This document shows positions 44,134-53,009 of a stretch of 54,705 bases of DNA, one piece after another. Source of the stretch: Planctomycetaceae bacterium. GTDB taxonomy: Bacteria; Planctomycetota; Planctomycetia; Pirellulales; Pirellulaceae. The notes beneath the pieces were generated by a model. It saw only the letters and a list, made by a program, of their open reading frames with translations. It had not been told where the DNA came from and ran no database searches. Position numbers and translations under genes: made by a program. The stretch's first letter is position 1. The number at the start of each line of letters is the position of its first letter. Location: the NCBI GenBank assembly GCA_012729315.1, contig JAAYDI010000142.1:1-54705 (forward strand). The letters are read 5' to 3'.

Positions 44134-45114
44134 TTACGACGGGTCGCGGACGAGCACTTCGCCGCGTCCACCTTCATTGGCGTCACCACTATAGTGGCGG
44201 AACCGCGTCCAGGGGTCCACCACTGGCGCGAACCCCTGCTGGGCCAGGTATCTGTGCAGCAGCGTCCAAATGACCGGCTGATAGGTGCAATCGTAGGAGA
44301 ATGTGGGGAGCAGCGCCGGGGCGCCGCTCAGCAGCACCACCGTACCCCGCACCATTCTTGCTCCCACCCGCGCCCCGGATGTGCCCGTGACAATGATAGT
44401 GCCGGCCTTCATGTTGAATCCGGTCACGTCGCCGGTGTCCCCCAGCACACAGATCAAACCGCGCCGCATGCGCGCCCCGAGCATCTGGCCGGCGCTGCCT
44501 GCGACGATGAGGGTGCCACCCCGCATGCCCTTCGTCTCGCCCCGGTAGGCTGCCGCGGCGTAATGGCCGACGTTGCCACGGATCACGAGCAGGCCCCCCC
44601 GCATGTGCGCACCCGAGAAGTCGCCCGCGTCACCGTTGATGATCAGCGATCCACCGCTCATGCGAGCTCCCGTGTGGAAGCCGGACGGCCCGTCCACGAC
44701 CATCCGCCCGCACGACATGCCTTCGCCCAGCCGTTTGAAACGTGTGAGATCACCGCGAAGTACAAGCGCAGTGTGCCCGGCGTCCTCTGCTGTGCCCTCT
44801 GCTGTGCCCTCTGCTGTGCCCGCCGTCTGGGAAACACTCACATGGAACCAGTCGGCAACGGTCTCCGGTACCTTGCCCACGAGCAGCGGCAACCGCCCGA
44901 TGTGCGCCTCGTCTTTCCCCGCGACCTGCTCGGGAATCAGCGATTCTGCCTCGACCGGCACCGGCGGTACTTCTTTAAGGGACAGTGTAACGGTTGTGGT
45001 CACGGCATCCATTGTGGTGTCCAGGTCCGCAAGGGCGTGGCCGTGCGGCTTGATTCTGTTCGGCTTGATTCTGCTCGGCTTGATTCTGCTCGGCTTGATT
45101 CTGCTCAACGACAC
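44134..45114 (-). CDS. fhcC: Formylmethanofuran dehydrogenase/formylhydrolase subunit C
   Basis: A 326-residue protein (292 if ATG 45012 is used). The core is the beta-helix of glutamate-synthase C-terminal type with repeated Gly-rich turns (MSGGSLIINGDAGDFSGAHM, MRGGLLVIRGNVG, MKAGTIIVTGTSGARVG), as in FwdC/FhcC. It is a structural subunit of the complex that handles formyl-methanofuran. GTG 45114 overlaps the fhcA stop codon, suggesting coupled translation. The first 34 residues hold four copies of SRIKP-like units from a 15-bp DNA repeat; homologues usually start near MDAVTTTVTL. A second internal repeat gives GTAE three times. Neither insertion hits the beta-helix. Confidence 0.9.
   Translation of the reverse strand: MSLSRIKPSRIKPSRIKPNRIKPHGHALADLDTTMDAVTTTVTLSLKEVPPVPVEAESLIPEQVAGKDEAHIGRLPLLVGKVPETVADWFHVSVSQTAGTAEGTAEGTAEDAGHTALVLRGDLTRFKRLGEGMSCGRMVVDGPSGFHTGARMSGGSLIINGDAGDFSGAHMRGGLLVIRGNVGHYAAAAYRGETKGMRGGTLIVAGSAGQMLGARMRRGLICVLGDTGDVTGFNMKAGTIIVTGTSGARVGARMVRGTVVLLSGAPALLPTFSYDCTYQPVIWTLLHRYLAQQGFAPVVDPWTRFRHYSGDANEGGRGEVLVRDPS
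44784..44819. repeat. 12-bp tandem repeat inside fhcC, three copies
   Basis: CCTCTGCTGTGC is repeated three times perfectly. On the coding strand it yields GTAE-GTAE-GTAE in a loop before the beta-helix. The frame is kept because 12 is a multiple of 3. Confidence 0.9.
45046..45105. repeat. 15-bp tandem repeat at the fhcC start, four copies
   Basis: CGGCTTGATTCTGYT is repeated four times with one change. On the coding strand it gives SRIKP three times and NRIKP once, directly after the GTG start and the fhcA stop. The frame is preserved. Confidence 0.9.
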
Positions 45115-46742
45115 GCTACCAGTTCCAGGTCGGGCACGTATTCGTCCTCGACCGCGTAGTTCTCCAGCTTCACTGTCGAATACCGCTCAAAGCACTCGGC
45201 CAGATCAGGGGCCAGTTGCCGGCCGGCTGCGAGGTCGATGCCCAGAGCTCTGCCAGCCCCGCTATCCACCACTTCTCCGTCCCGCCACACAACCTTGCCG
45301 CCTTTGACGACGCAGGCCGGATTGGAGAACGTGCTCTGCCAGTCTTGCTGCAGCCGAAAGACGGCCACGTCAGCATCCGCACCCACGCCCAGCTGCCCCT
45401 TCCGTGGCAGGCCCAGGGCACGCGCTGGTCCGGCTCGCGTGACAATCACGATTTCCTCCAAGGTGTACTCTCTCGTCAGCTCGTGCAGGCAGGTGTACTG
45501 TCTGGCTTGCGGATGGAGGCGGTCCAGCCACGAGCGCCGGAAATCCAGGTCCATCAGCAGGCGAATGAGCAGCGGGTAGGCCACAAAAGGCCCGGCGTTG
45601 GGATGGTCTGTGGTGAGGAACACCCGCCAGGGGTCACGGATCAGGAGCATGAGTTCCAGGCCGACGCACCACTGCACTGCGTTGACCAGCGTGTGCGGCC
45701 GGTACACCATGGGGACGATGCCGGAACCCGTCTCCATCTCGACGTCCACGTTGACCCATTTCTGCTTCTGCAGGTGGTGCAGTCGAAACTCCATCGGCGC
45801 GTCGGAGGTCATGGTGGTGGCCGGCCCAAATACCAACTGGCCCACGTCGCACGTGAACTCAGGATGCGCGTTGACGCACTCCGCGATCCGGGACGCAGCG
45901 GACGCATACCCTCCCCGCTGAGTGATATCGTACGAGTGGAACTGCAGATGCGTGAAGTGGACACGATGGCCGGCCAGGGCGTGCATGGTGGCCAGCGTGG
46001 TGTCCACGTTTCCCGGTTCACCCAGATGATTGGCGTGCAGGTGAATGGAATGCGGCAGACCGAGTTCCTCTACCGCCTGGGCCAGGCCACTCACGATCTG
46101 GCGCGGCGTAACGCCGAACGGAGGCACCGCAGTGTCCAGATCGGTCACGTCCTGGTTCCACTTCCAGTTCTCCACGCCACCCGGGTTGACGATCTTCACG
46201 GCGTAGCCTCGGGTGGCCTGCAGCAGCCAGGCCACCAATTCGCGCATCCTCTCCCGGCGTCTGGCCTCGTCCGGGTCGCTCAAGACCTTGAGCACAAGGT
46301 AGTTGTTCCCCATCACCGTGTAACAGCCGGTATCCACGATCGGGATGTCGCGCAGTTCTTCATGCGCATGGCGGGCGGTGAGCGGCGGGACTGCAGCTTC
46401 GAACAACGTCGTGTAACCCAACCGAACGTATTCGTAGCCGGTCATGAACGTGGTGGGAATCGTGTAGCCGCAGCCGGCCCGCGTCACATCGGTGTGCAGG
46501 CGGAAATGATCGGTATGGTCTTCGGGACAGATGCTGCGGCCAGTGTTGACCTTGGCCCCCGCCACATGACTGTGAATCTCTACACCGCCCGGCATGACAG
46601 CGCAGCCGGACGCATCGATGGTCGGGGCATCCACCATCGCTGGCGGCGCGACTACTTTCCCCTCCTGGATCCAGACGTCCCGGATCTCGCCGCCGACCCC
46701 ATGCTGCGGATCATATACACGGCCATGGGCGATTCTAAGCAT
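45105..46742 (-). CDS. fhcA: Formylmethanofuran dehydrogenase/formylhydrolase subunit A
   Basis: A 545-residue amidohydrolase-fold protein. The two-metal site is complete: EIHSHVAG (H57, H59), GYAVKIVN (K183, the lysine normally carboxylated), HLHANHLG (H234, H236), HFTHLQFHS (H262, H265) and FLTTDHPN (D379). In methanogen FwdA the same set hydrolyses formyl-methanofuran or condenses formate with methanofuran. AAGGAG precedes the start ten bases away, and the start overlaps the end of fhcB by 8 bp. The final residues run into the start of fhcC. It forms one operon, fhcB-fhcA-fhcC. Confidence 0.93.
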   Translation of the reverse strand: MLRIAHGRVYDPQHGVGGEIRDVWIQEGKVVAPPAMVDAPTIDASGCAVMPGGVEIHSHVAGAKVNTGRSICPEDHTDHFRLHTDVTRAGCGYTIPTTFMTGYEYVRLGYTTLFEAAVPPLTARHAHEELRDIPIVDTGCYTVMGNNYLVLKVLSDPDEARRRERMRELVAWLLQATRGYAVKIVNPGGVENWKWNQDVTDLDTAVPPFGVTPRQIVSGLAQAVEELGLPHSIHLHANHLGEPGNVDTTLATMHALAGHRVHFTHLQFHSYDITQRGGYASAASRIAECVNAHPEFTCDVGQLVFGPATTMTSDAPMEFRLHHLQKQKWVNVDVEMETGSGIVPMVYRPHTLVNAVQWCVGLELMLLIRDPWRVFLTTDHPNAGPFVAYPLLIRLLMDLDFRRSWLDRLHPQARQYTCLHELTREYTLEEIVIVTRAGPARALGLPRKGQLGVGADADVAVFRLQQDWQSTFSNPACVVKGGKVVWRDGEVVDSGAGRALGIDLAAGRQLAPDLAECFERYSTVKLENYAVEDEYVPDLELVACR

Positions 46743-48447
46743 GGAGAAGTCTCTCCTTGATGGCCCGCAGCGCTTCCTCGTCGGAAGGATAGGGAGAATG
46801 TACGAGTTTCTTCGCCCGCAAAGGAATGTTGTCCATGCGGTACATGGTCCCCGCCGCGGCGATACCGGCCGGAGCGACAGGAATAACTACCGTGGCCCAG
46901 CCGGTGGTCGTATTGTTGTGGGGCTCCAGGTAGATGGTCGGGATTTCGCGCAAGTACTGGACGGAATCCTGCGGCAGATGTGCACCCGGGTCAGTCGCCA
47001 CGATCAGGGCCGCGTCCACTTCGCGGCGGGCCAAATGGCCCAGGATGGAGAACTCGCCCGGATTGTAGCGCGGGTAGCGTCGGCTGAAGTTGACAGCCAG
47101 CGGGAATCCGGTCTGCCAGCACATGACCTGATTGGCGCCCGCCACGTTGCCGTGCCCCCGCATCGGAATGGCATAGAACCGGGTGTAGTCGTTGACTTCA
47201 CGCACCAGGACGCCAATCTGCTCCGGATTGAGGTCCCGGCCCCGGCACTGAGTCACGCCCAGTCCGAAGAAGATCACGCCGTACTTGCAGCTGCGGATCG
47301 CAGCGGCCAGTTCGCGCCAGATGGGCAGCGGCACGCCGGCGACCAAAGCGTCGTCGCCGATCCCCAGTCGCACGCCCCTGACCAGCGCCCGCAGCAGCGT
47401 CGCCGTCTCGAACGTCGTGCCCGGCTCCACCTGAATGAATTGGTCCGCGGCCTTGGTCGTGGGCGTGGGACGAATATCGATCGCGACGATCCTGCGTCCC
47501 TTGCGCCCCTCGGGCGTGAACAACCCTCGGGGCTGGCTGGAATACCTGCTCAGATGGCGCATGTGCGCCTCCAAGGGGTTGCACCCCCAGAAGATGATCA
47601 GATCCGCACGATTCTTGACCTCCCCCAGCGTGCAGGTGGCCAGCCCGACCTGCTGGCGGGCCATGACGCCCGGTCCATGGCAGTACGAGGACGGGTTGTC
47701 GATGGTGCCACCCACGATTTCCGCAATTTCAATCAGCAGTCTCTGCGCCTCGGTGGTGGCGCTGCTCAGACCATACACGAGCGGGAACCTGGCCTCCCTG
47801 AGAATGCGCGCCGCCTCCGACACCGATTCCGTTATCGTCACTGCACGCCCCGCCACACTGGGCACCGGGGCGTTGGATTGAGCATGCATGATCTTGTTCC
47901 GCCCGATCAGGCACGCCTTCTTGACCTTGCAGATCCGGTTGTCGCGCACTTCGACTTCCAGATCGTCGCAGAGGCAGCCACAAAAGGTGCACACGACGTT
48001 GCTGTGGACAACGGTCTCCCCCGTGCCGGTCGTCGCTGATTCGCCGGTTGCGGCGCGCGCCGCGCCAGCGACCGCCGCCGACACCTCCGGCAGGGCGGGG
48101 GCAAGCGTCTCGCAGCGCTCGATCGTCACCGGCAGACGCTTCCAGTCGGGCACACCGGTCCCATCCGTGTGGGCGCCGCTGAACAGTTGATTGGCCACAG
48201 GACCAAGTGGCAAGAAAAATACCCCGCGAGGTACATCGGCCTCCTGGCAGCTGACGACGGCTTCTCCATGGGAACTCGCGATGCGGACGGTCTGTCCTGT
48301 GGAGACAGCCAGTTGATGCATGTCCTCCGAGTGCATCCGCAGCGTGGATACCTCGCGCCAGTATTCCGCGCCTAACTTGTTCACCATCATCTCGGCGCCC
48401 TGTTTGGCACTTCGCACAGTGACCAACAGCCCGGACAAGGCAACCAT
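46735..48447 (-). CDS. fhcB: Formylmethanofuran dehydrogenase subunit B fused to an FwdD-like molybdopterin-binding domain
   Basis: A 570-residue cytosolic protein with AAGGAG seven bases before the ATG. Residues about 1-112 match the molybdopterin-dinucleotide-binding domain that in methanogens is the separate subunit FwdD (VFFLPLGPVANQLFSG, GVPDWKRLPV). An Ala/Thr/Gly linker (113-147) joins it to the FwdB part. There, Cys153, 156, 158 and 160 (VVCTFCGCLC) and Cys173 and 179 can bind a 4Fe-4S cluster. YCHGPG at 255-260 keeps the Cys-His that ligates tungsten or molybdenum in FwdB. Methylobacterium FhcB is reported to lack these, so this protein may be redox active. First gene of fhcBAC. Confidence 0.88.
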   Translation of the reverse strand: MVALSGLLVTVRSAKQGAEMMVNKLGAEYWREVSTLRMHSEDMHQLAVSTGQTVRIASSHGEAVVSCQEADVPRGVFFLPLGPVANQLFSGAHTDGTGVPDWKRLPVTIERCETLAPALPEVSAAVAGAARAATGESATTGTGETVVHSNVVCTFCGCLCDDLEVEVRDNRICKVKKACLIGRNKIMHAQSNAPVPSVAGRAVTITESVSEAARILREARFPLVYGLSSATTEAQRLLIEIAEIVGGTIDNPSSYCHGPGVMARQQVGLATCTLGEVKNRADLIIFWGCNPLEAHMRHLSRYSSQPRGLFTPEGRKGRRIVAIDIRPTPTTKAADQFIQVEPGTTFETATLLRALVRGVRLGIGDDALVAGVPLPIWRELAAAIRSCKYGVIFFGLGVTQCRGRDLNPEQIGVLVREVNDYTRFYAIPMRGHGNVAGANQVMCWQTGFPLAVNFSRRYPRYNPGEFSILGHLARREVDAALIVATDPGAHLPQDSVQYLREIPTIYLEPHNNTTTGWATVVIPVAPAGIAAAGTMYRMDNIPLRAKKLVHSPYPSDEEALRAIKERLLHA

Positions 48448-48708
48448 ACATCGACTCCTTCATCCCCAACCTCTCGGCACCAGGTCCCAGGCCGAAGTCC
48501 CGAGCGCAACATCAATAAGACTGACGACCCGCCACCGCCTGGTCCAAGACACCTCACCGCGCGACTATACGCTGCGACGGCCTGGTGTACAAGTCTGTCT
48601 TGGGCAGCGATCGTGTGAACGCACGGGGGGACCGCTGACCGGTCTGAGGCGGCTCGCGCAGCGGGTTCTTCAGGGCCGACGCACCAGACACTCACGGGCT
48701 CGCGCCCC

Positions 48709-50061
48709 TCACTGCCGGCTGTCCCACACGTCGCGCGCCACACGCAGGATGTTGCCGCCGAGGATCTTTTGAATGTCGTCGTCGGAGTAACCGCGCTGGA
48801 CCAGTCCGACCGTGAACAGCGGCCAGTTGGTCCATGCCAGGCTGGGGTCGCTGCGCCCGTCCAGGGACCCCGGGGGCCAGAGCGCTTCCCAGCGCGGTGG
48901 GCCGCTGCGGGCCGGGCGCGCCGGGATCTTGGACCGTTCTTCCCGCGCGTACTGAGATTCATAGGCGCGGTCCGTGCCGATGGCCACATGCTCGATGCCG
49001 AACTTCTTGACGATGTAGTCGATGTGGTCGAGCAATGTGCCGATATGCCCTGCGCCACCGAGGAAGCCGGAGATGCAGCAGATGCCGACCAGCCCGCCGG
49101 TATCGCAGATGGCGCGGATCACCTCGTCGGGTTTCGCGCGGATGTGGTGGTGCAGCGCCGCCGCGGTGGTGTGGCTGGCAACCATCGGCTGCTGCGAAGC
49201 CTGAGCGGCCTCCAGACTGGTGCGCCACCCGGAGTGGGCCACGTCCACGATCACGCCGACGCGATTCATCTCAGCGATGGCGGCACGCCCGAAATCGCTC
49301 AACCCGCCGTCGGTCGCCTCGCCACAGCCGTCGCCGAGCGGATTGCGGCGGTTGTAGGTCACGTGCATCATGCGGATGCCGAGTTGGTGAAAGACGCGAA
49401 TGAGGGCCAGTTCATCGCGCACACTGTGCCACTGCTGGACCAGCGGCACGCCGTTGCCGGTCATGTACAGGCACATTCGCTGCTGCGCCTTGGCGGCGAC
49501 AATCTCGTCGGGAGTGGTGGCCCGGAAGACCACGTCGCGCAGCATGTCGGTGGTGTAGGTGAAGCGTGCCAGCCGCTTGATCAGCCGCAATGGATCGTTG
49601 CTCTCTTCGCCAGCGTTCTGGAAGATGCAGGTCACGCCGGAGGAGCGAAAGGCCGCCACGAACTCCTCCCGCTCGCGTTGACTGGTGGCGGCACGGATCA
49701 TCGGCAGTTCTTCCGTCAGATCACTCAGTTCTGCGTCGGACGCCCCCGCTTCAATCGCCTCGCGGATCCGATCGCCGTCTGTCGCCGCGTTCGGCGCAAA
49801 GCCGTAGGACTCGAATACCAGCGACCGCGCGTGCAGGTCTAGCCCGCGCTCGATGTCCAGCGGACGCGGCTGCAAGACCGCCAACGCCGCTTCACGCGCC
49901 TGGCGGATGGTGTCGTTTGGCGGCGCGAAGGGCACGTCGCCGTCCAACGCCCAGGACGCCCGGCTGGCTACTCCGGAGGTGGCCGTAAGCATGGAGCAGG
50001 CGGCCGCCGTCTTCAAGAACCGTCGTCGTGTCAACGCGCTGGAGTGAGTGCTGACTGTCAT
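48709..50061 (-). CDS. Tat-exported membrane-dipeptidase-like protein (M19)
   Basis: A 450-residue protein starting at ATG 50061 (GGGGGA upstream), with a Tat leader (TRRRFLKTAAACSM, about 11-24; cut near SWA). The fold is that of renal/membrane dipeptidases. DLHARSLVFES is where the usual HxD zinc motif lies, but here the second ligand is changed. YNRRNPLGDGCGEATDGGLS corresponds to the HN-x-NPLGD block with Tyr for His. VDVAHSG keeps one zinc His and ASHTTAAA follows. IGTDRAYE replaces the IGSDFDG block. Several metal ligands differ, so activity may be altered. It lies 262 bp upstream of fhcB on the same strand, a gap without other genes. Confidence 0.8.
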   Translation of the reverse strand: MTVSTHSSALTRRRFLKTAAACSMLTATSGVASRASWALDGDVPFAPPNDTIRQAREAALAVLQPRPLDIERGLDLHARSLVFESYGFAPNAATDGDRIREAIEAGASDAELSDLTEELPMIRAATSQREREEFVAAFRSSGVTCIFQNAGEESNDPLRLIKRLARFTYTTDMLRDVVFRATTPDEIVAAKAQQRMCLYMTGNGVPLVQQWHSVRDELALIRVFHQLGIRMMHVTYNRRNPLGDGCGEATDGGLSDFGRAAIAEMNRVGVIVDVAHSGWRTSLEAAQASQQPMVASHTTAAALHHHIRAKPDEVIRAICDTGGLVGICCISGFLGGAGHIGTLLDHIDYIVKKFGIEHVAIGTDRAYESQYAREERSKIPARPARSGPPRWEALWPPGSLDGRSDPSLAWTNWPLFTVGLVQRGYSDDDIQKILGGNILRVARDVWDSRQ

Positions 50062-50191
50062 GGCTGTTTCCCCCATAACATGTTTCAGTTGCCACTTGTG
50101 ATCAAAACGGCCGACCCAGCTTCGTCATTCCCAGTGTACCCGGATAACAGCGCACCATGCAGTGCTTCAGGGTTATGGTGTGAACCGCCCG

Positions 50192-52882
50192 CTATGGTGC
50201 TGCGGTGACCAAAACCACCAGCGCTGCCAGGGCCTGCCTGGCCTGCTGTACCTCGCGCCGGCCGCTCAAGGCGAACAGATCGTCATCTGCGCCGGCGATG
50301 CTGGCCAGGGCCGCGTCGAGCGCCTGCGTGCAGGCCTGACAGTGCTGTACCACCTGCCGCGCTGAAGCCCCCGGCACGTGGCTCAGCGCATCGGCGGCCG
50401 CCGCGAGTTCCGGCGTGCGGCTGGCGTTGCCGCGAACCTGGGCCGCGTTAACGGCATGTTGCCGCGCACGGCCGAGCAGCCAGGTGGAGACGCCAGCGCG
50501 GGGGCCCACGCGGACCACCGATACCTGCGACGCGCCAGGCTGTGGAGTCGCACACAGGACCTCCCCATCACGCACCAGAGGAACCTCCGCCAACGTCACG
50601 GCATCGATCGCCACCAGATCGGAACCCAGCTCCTGCAGCGCGGCGGGCTCGATGCGCAGCGCGCCGAGTTCGCCTCCTGCCAACGCACGCTGCGTGAAGT
50701 ACACCGCAGCGGGCCCCGGAAACCGCTCAACCTGTCCACCCGCGGCCAGCGGCACGGGCTCCCAGCCAGCCCGCGCCAGTTCACAGATGGCAGGCATCCA
50801 AGTGTGGGCGAGGTCGCCATACATCTGATAGGCTTCCTGCACAAACCGCCCGGTGGACGGCAGCTCACCGAACTGGGCCGCGTTCTGGTAGAAGGCTTCC
50901 ACCACCTCACGCTTGTCGAGACCGTGCAGGTTGATGAAGTTCATCAGCAGGACCGGTTTCTTGAACGAACAGGCGCGGTAGAAGAACGTGCTGTCCAGGT
51001 CCTGGAACTGGCTGCTCTCAATCCCCGGCACGTCCGACACGAGATACAGCGGAAACGCCTCCAGGTTCACATGGATGTTCGTGAAGATGGCTTTGCCCTG
51101 CGGGTGATAGCGATCCTGCAGGGACCGCAGGAACTGGGTCATGGCGAATCGACCCGGGGCCCCAACCTGCAGGTTCCCGGGATCATACGTGAAGGCCGCA
51201 TCGTGGGCGGCAAAGTGCTCCCGGCGGCAGTTCAGCACTCTGTAACACCAGGCCGATACCGAATCAATGTACGCGCCCGCCAGGTGTGGATGCTGTGCGA
51301 ACAGCTTGTCGTAGCTGGCGTACTGCCGCGCTGCCACACTCGGCCGCTTCGCGTCCGAGGGCAGATCGGGGTCGACGTTGAGCGTGAAACGCAGCAGGTT
51401 CAACGGCGTCGCCGGGCCGACGTCCGCCGAGAGGTTATCAGTAATCGCCACCACGTTCTGCCCCGCGCTGTTCACACAGACGTAATCTCGTACGTGCTGC
51501 AGATCCGCGTTCCGCTCCGTCTCCTCGAATCCGCCGTTGGCTACCCAGTTGACCGCCGGATCGTCGGCCGGACCGATGTGCAGATCATCGAACCAGGCGC
51601 GGCCCGTCCGGTTGCGGAGCAAGCAGTAGACGCGCAGCTCCTTGACCGGTTCCTGAGGCGCGATCACCAGCTCGGCAGCTTCCCAGTCGTGGGTTCCCGG
51701 GCTGAACGTCGCGCACTGGCCGAACAGGTAGGCGCCAGACGCATAGCAGACGTCCACGTAGATGGAGTAGTCCTGATTGCGGTCCCCGGTCACGCGTTCG
51801 GCCTTGCTGTAAGCGCGCACTACAAGCGGCTCAGTCACGGCCGGATCCAGGAACACAGACTGCCTCGCGCCGACCCAAACGCCGGCCTCGCGCGCTTCCG
51901 CCAGCAGAGACCGGCGGCCGGAGTGAGCGACATGGGAATCCAGCTCGAAGGAGGTCTGGGGCGACCACGCCTTCAGGTTCTCGGCATCCGCCAAGGCGTC
52001 GAAACGCTGCATGGCTTCCTCGTAGGACCGCGGCAGCTTGTTACCCGGCAGAGTCACGGTCCAGGACGACGATTCCTGGTACGGATAGGTACCCAGGCCG
52101 CGCTCGGCCGCGTCCTCCAGCCCCCACGGTCCCCCCTCGAAGTACTTGTAGTGTTGCGGGTCCGGAATGTTCGTGGGCTCGTTGGCAAAGAACCACCCGC
52201 CAACCTCCCGGATAAACGGCTTGAAGGGCTCCGGGAACAAGCGGTAGTACTTATCCAGCGCGGAGCGGAAGTGCCACCGCGGCTCAGTCCGATACAGGAT
52301 ACAGGCGAATGGTGCACGCATGCGCAAGGCCGGGCGGGCGTCGTGCGTGAATCCACAGCGGTAACGCAACCGCACACCCTGAGGACCCGGCGCGAAATCG
52401 AAGATGCACTCCGCATCGGGCGGTACTGCCAGGGCCAGACTGTCTGCGCCACCCACCTGCAGACTCACCAGCGGCAGCTTGGACAGCAGCTTGGCAGGCT
52501 GCCGCAACGGGTCGGTGGCCATGGAGGCAAGACTGAGTTCCGTGCCGCGCACATCCACCACCAGATCGGCGACCGCATCCTCAGAGCCTCGTGCGAGGAG
52601 CTCCCCACGCAGCGCGAGCGCACCACGTTCAACGCTCCAGTGCGCGTCCAGGTCGAAGCCGTCCGCGGGCTCGCCCGTGCGGGGATCCAGCACGGTCACC
52701 TCCAGCGAGACGCCCGGCAGCGCCTGGCCGTCCAGTGAAATCCGTGTCAATGCGGCGCCGTCGGCAACTGCGGACAGTCCATCCGGCACCGCCAAGTCCT
52801 CCGCCATCACGGTACGCAGCATGAACATGGACAGCGCGATCGCCATCATCTTCTGTACAGTCATCATCTTTTGTGTAGCCAT
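50192..52882 (-). CDS. Large secreted protein of unknown function, glycoside-hydrolase-like
   Basis: An 896-residue protein with AGGAG eight bases before the ATG and a signal peptide (MMAIALSMFMLRTVMA, cut before EDLAV). The N-terminus has an 18-bp duplication (TQKMM and VQKMM). Residues about 25-230 are beta-rich. About 310-470 resembles a carbohydrate-binding module (HSGRRSLLAEA, WFDDLHIG, NGGFEE). The C-terminal half contains segments like a TIM barrel (AGAYIDSVSAWCYR, KAIFTNIHVNLEAFPLYLVS, ESSQFQDLDSTFFYRA). I cannot name a family. The make-up suggests an extracellular glycan hydrolase. The final 90 residues are Ala-rich and helical. Confidence 0.75.
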   Translation of the reverse strand: MATQKMMTVQKMMAIALSMFMLRTVMAEDLAVPDGLSAVADGAALTRISLDGQALPGVSLEVTVLDPRTGEPADGFDLDAHWSVERGALALRGELLARGSEDAVADLVVDVRGTELSLASMATDPLRQPAKLLSKLPLVSLQVGGADSLALAVPPDAECIFDFAPGPQGVRLRYRCGFTHDARPALRMRAPFACILYRTEPRWHFRSALDKYYRLFPEPFKPFIREVGGWFFANEPTNIPDPQHYKYFEGGPWGLEDAAERGLGTYPYQESSSWTVTLPGNKLPRSYEEAMQRFDALADAENLKAWSPQTSFELDSHVAHSGRRSLLAEAREAGVWVGARQSVFLDPAVTEPLVVRAYSKAERVTGDRNQDYSIYVDVCYASGAYLFGQCATFSPGTHDWEAAELVIAPQEPVKELRVYCLLRNRTGRAWFDDLHIGPADDPAVNWVANGGFEETERNADLQHVRDYVCVNSAGQNVVAITDNLSADVGPATPLNLLRFTLNVDPDLPSDAKRPSVAARQYASYDKLFAQHPHLAGAYIDSVSAWCYRVLNCRREHFAAHDAAFTYDPGNLQVGAPGRFAMTQFLRSLQDRYHPQGKAIFTNIHVNLEAFPLYLVSDVPGIESSQFQDLDSTFFYRACSFKKPVLLMNFINLHGLDKREVVEAFYQNAAQFGELPSTGRFVQEAYQMYGDLAHTWMPAICELARAGWEPVPLAAGGQVERFPGPAAVYFTQRALAGGELGALRIEPAALQELGSDLVAIDAVTLAEVPLVRDGEVLCATPQPGASQVSVVRVGPRAGVSTWLLGRARQHAVNAAQVRGNASRTPELAAAADALSHVPGASARQVVQHCQACTQALDAALASIAGADDDLFALSGRREVQQARQALAALVVLVTAAP

Positions 52883-53009
52883 TCTCGTGTCTCCTGCGCT
52901 GAACGATGATACCGCCGCATCGTACTCCTGGCCGTCACGCTCCGTGCTGGTGTCGAGTGTCGCGCACAGCGGCTGGTTAGTCGTGGCAGAGCCAAATCCC
53001 GTCTGCTGG

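Noticed and set aside
50378-52738. 786-codon open frame on the plus strand
   Set aside because: It is antisense to the large secreted protein gene, which has a signal peptide and ribosome site. The antisense product is Arg/Gln/His-rich with no domain.
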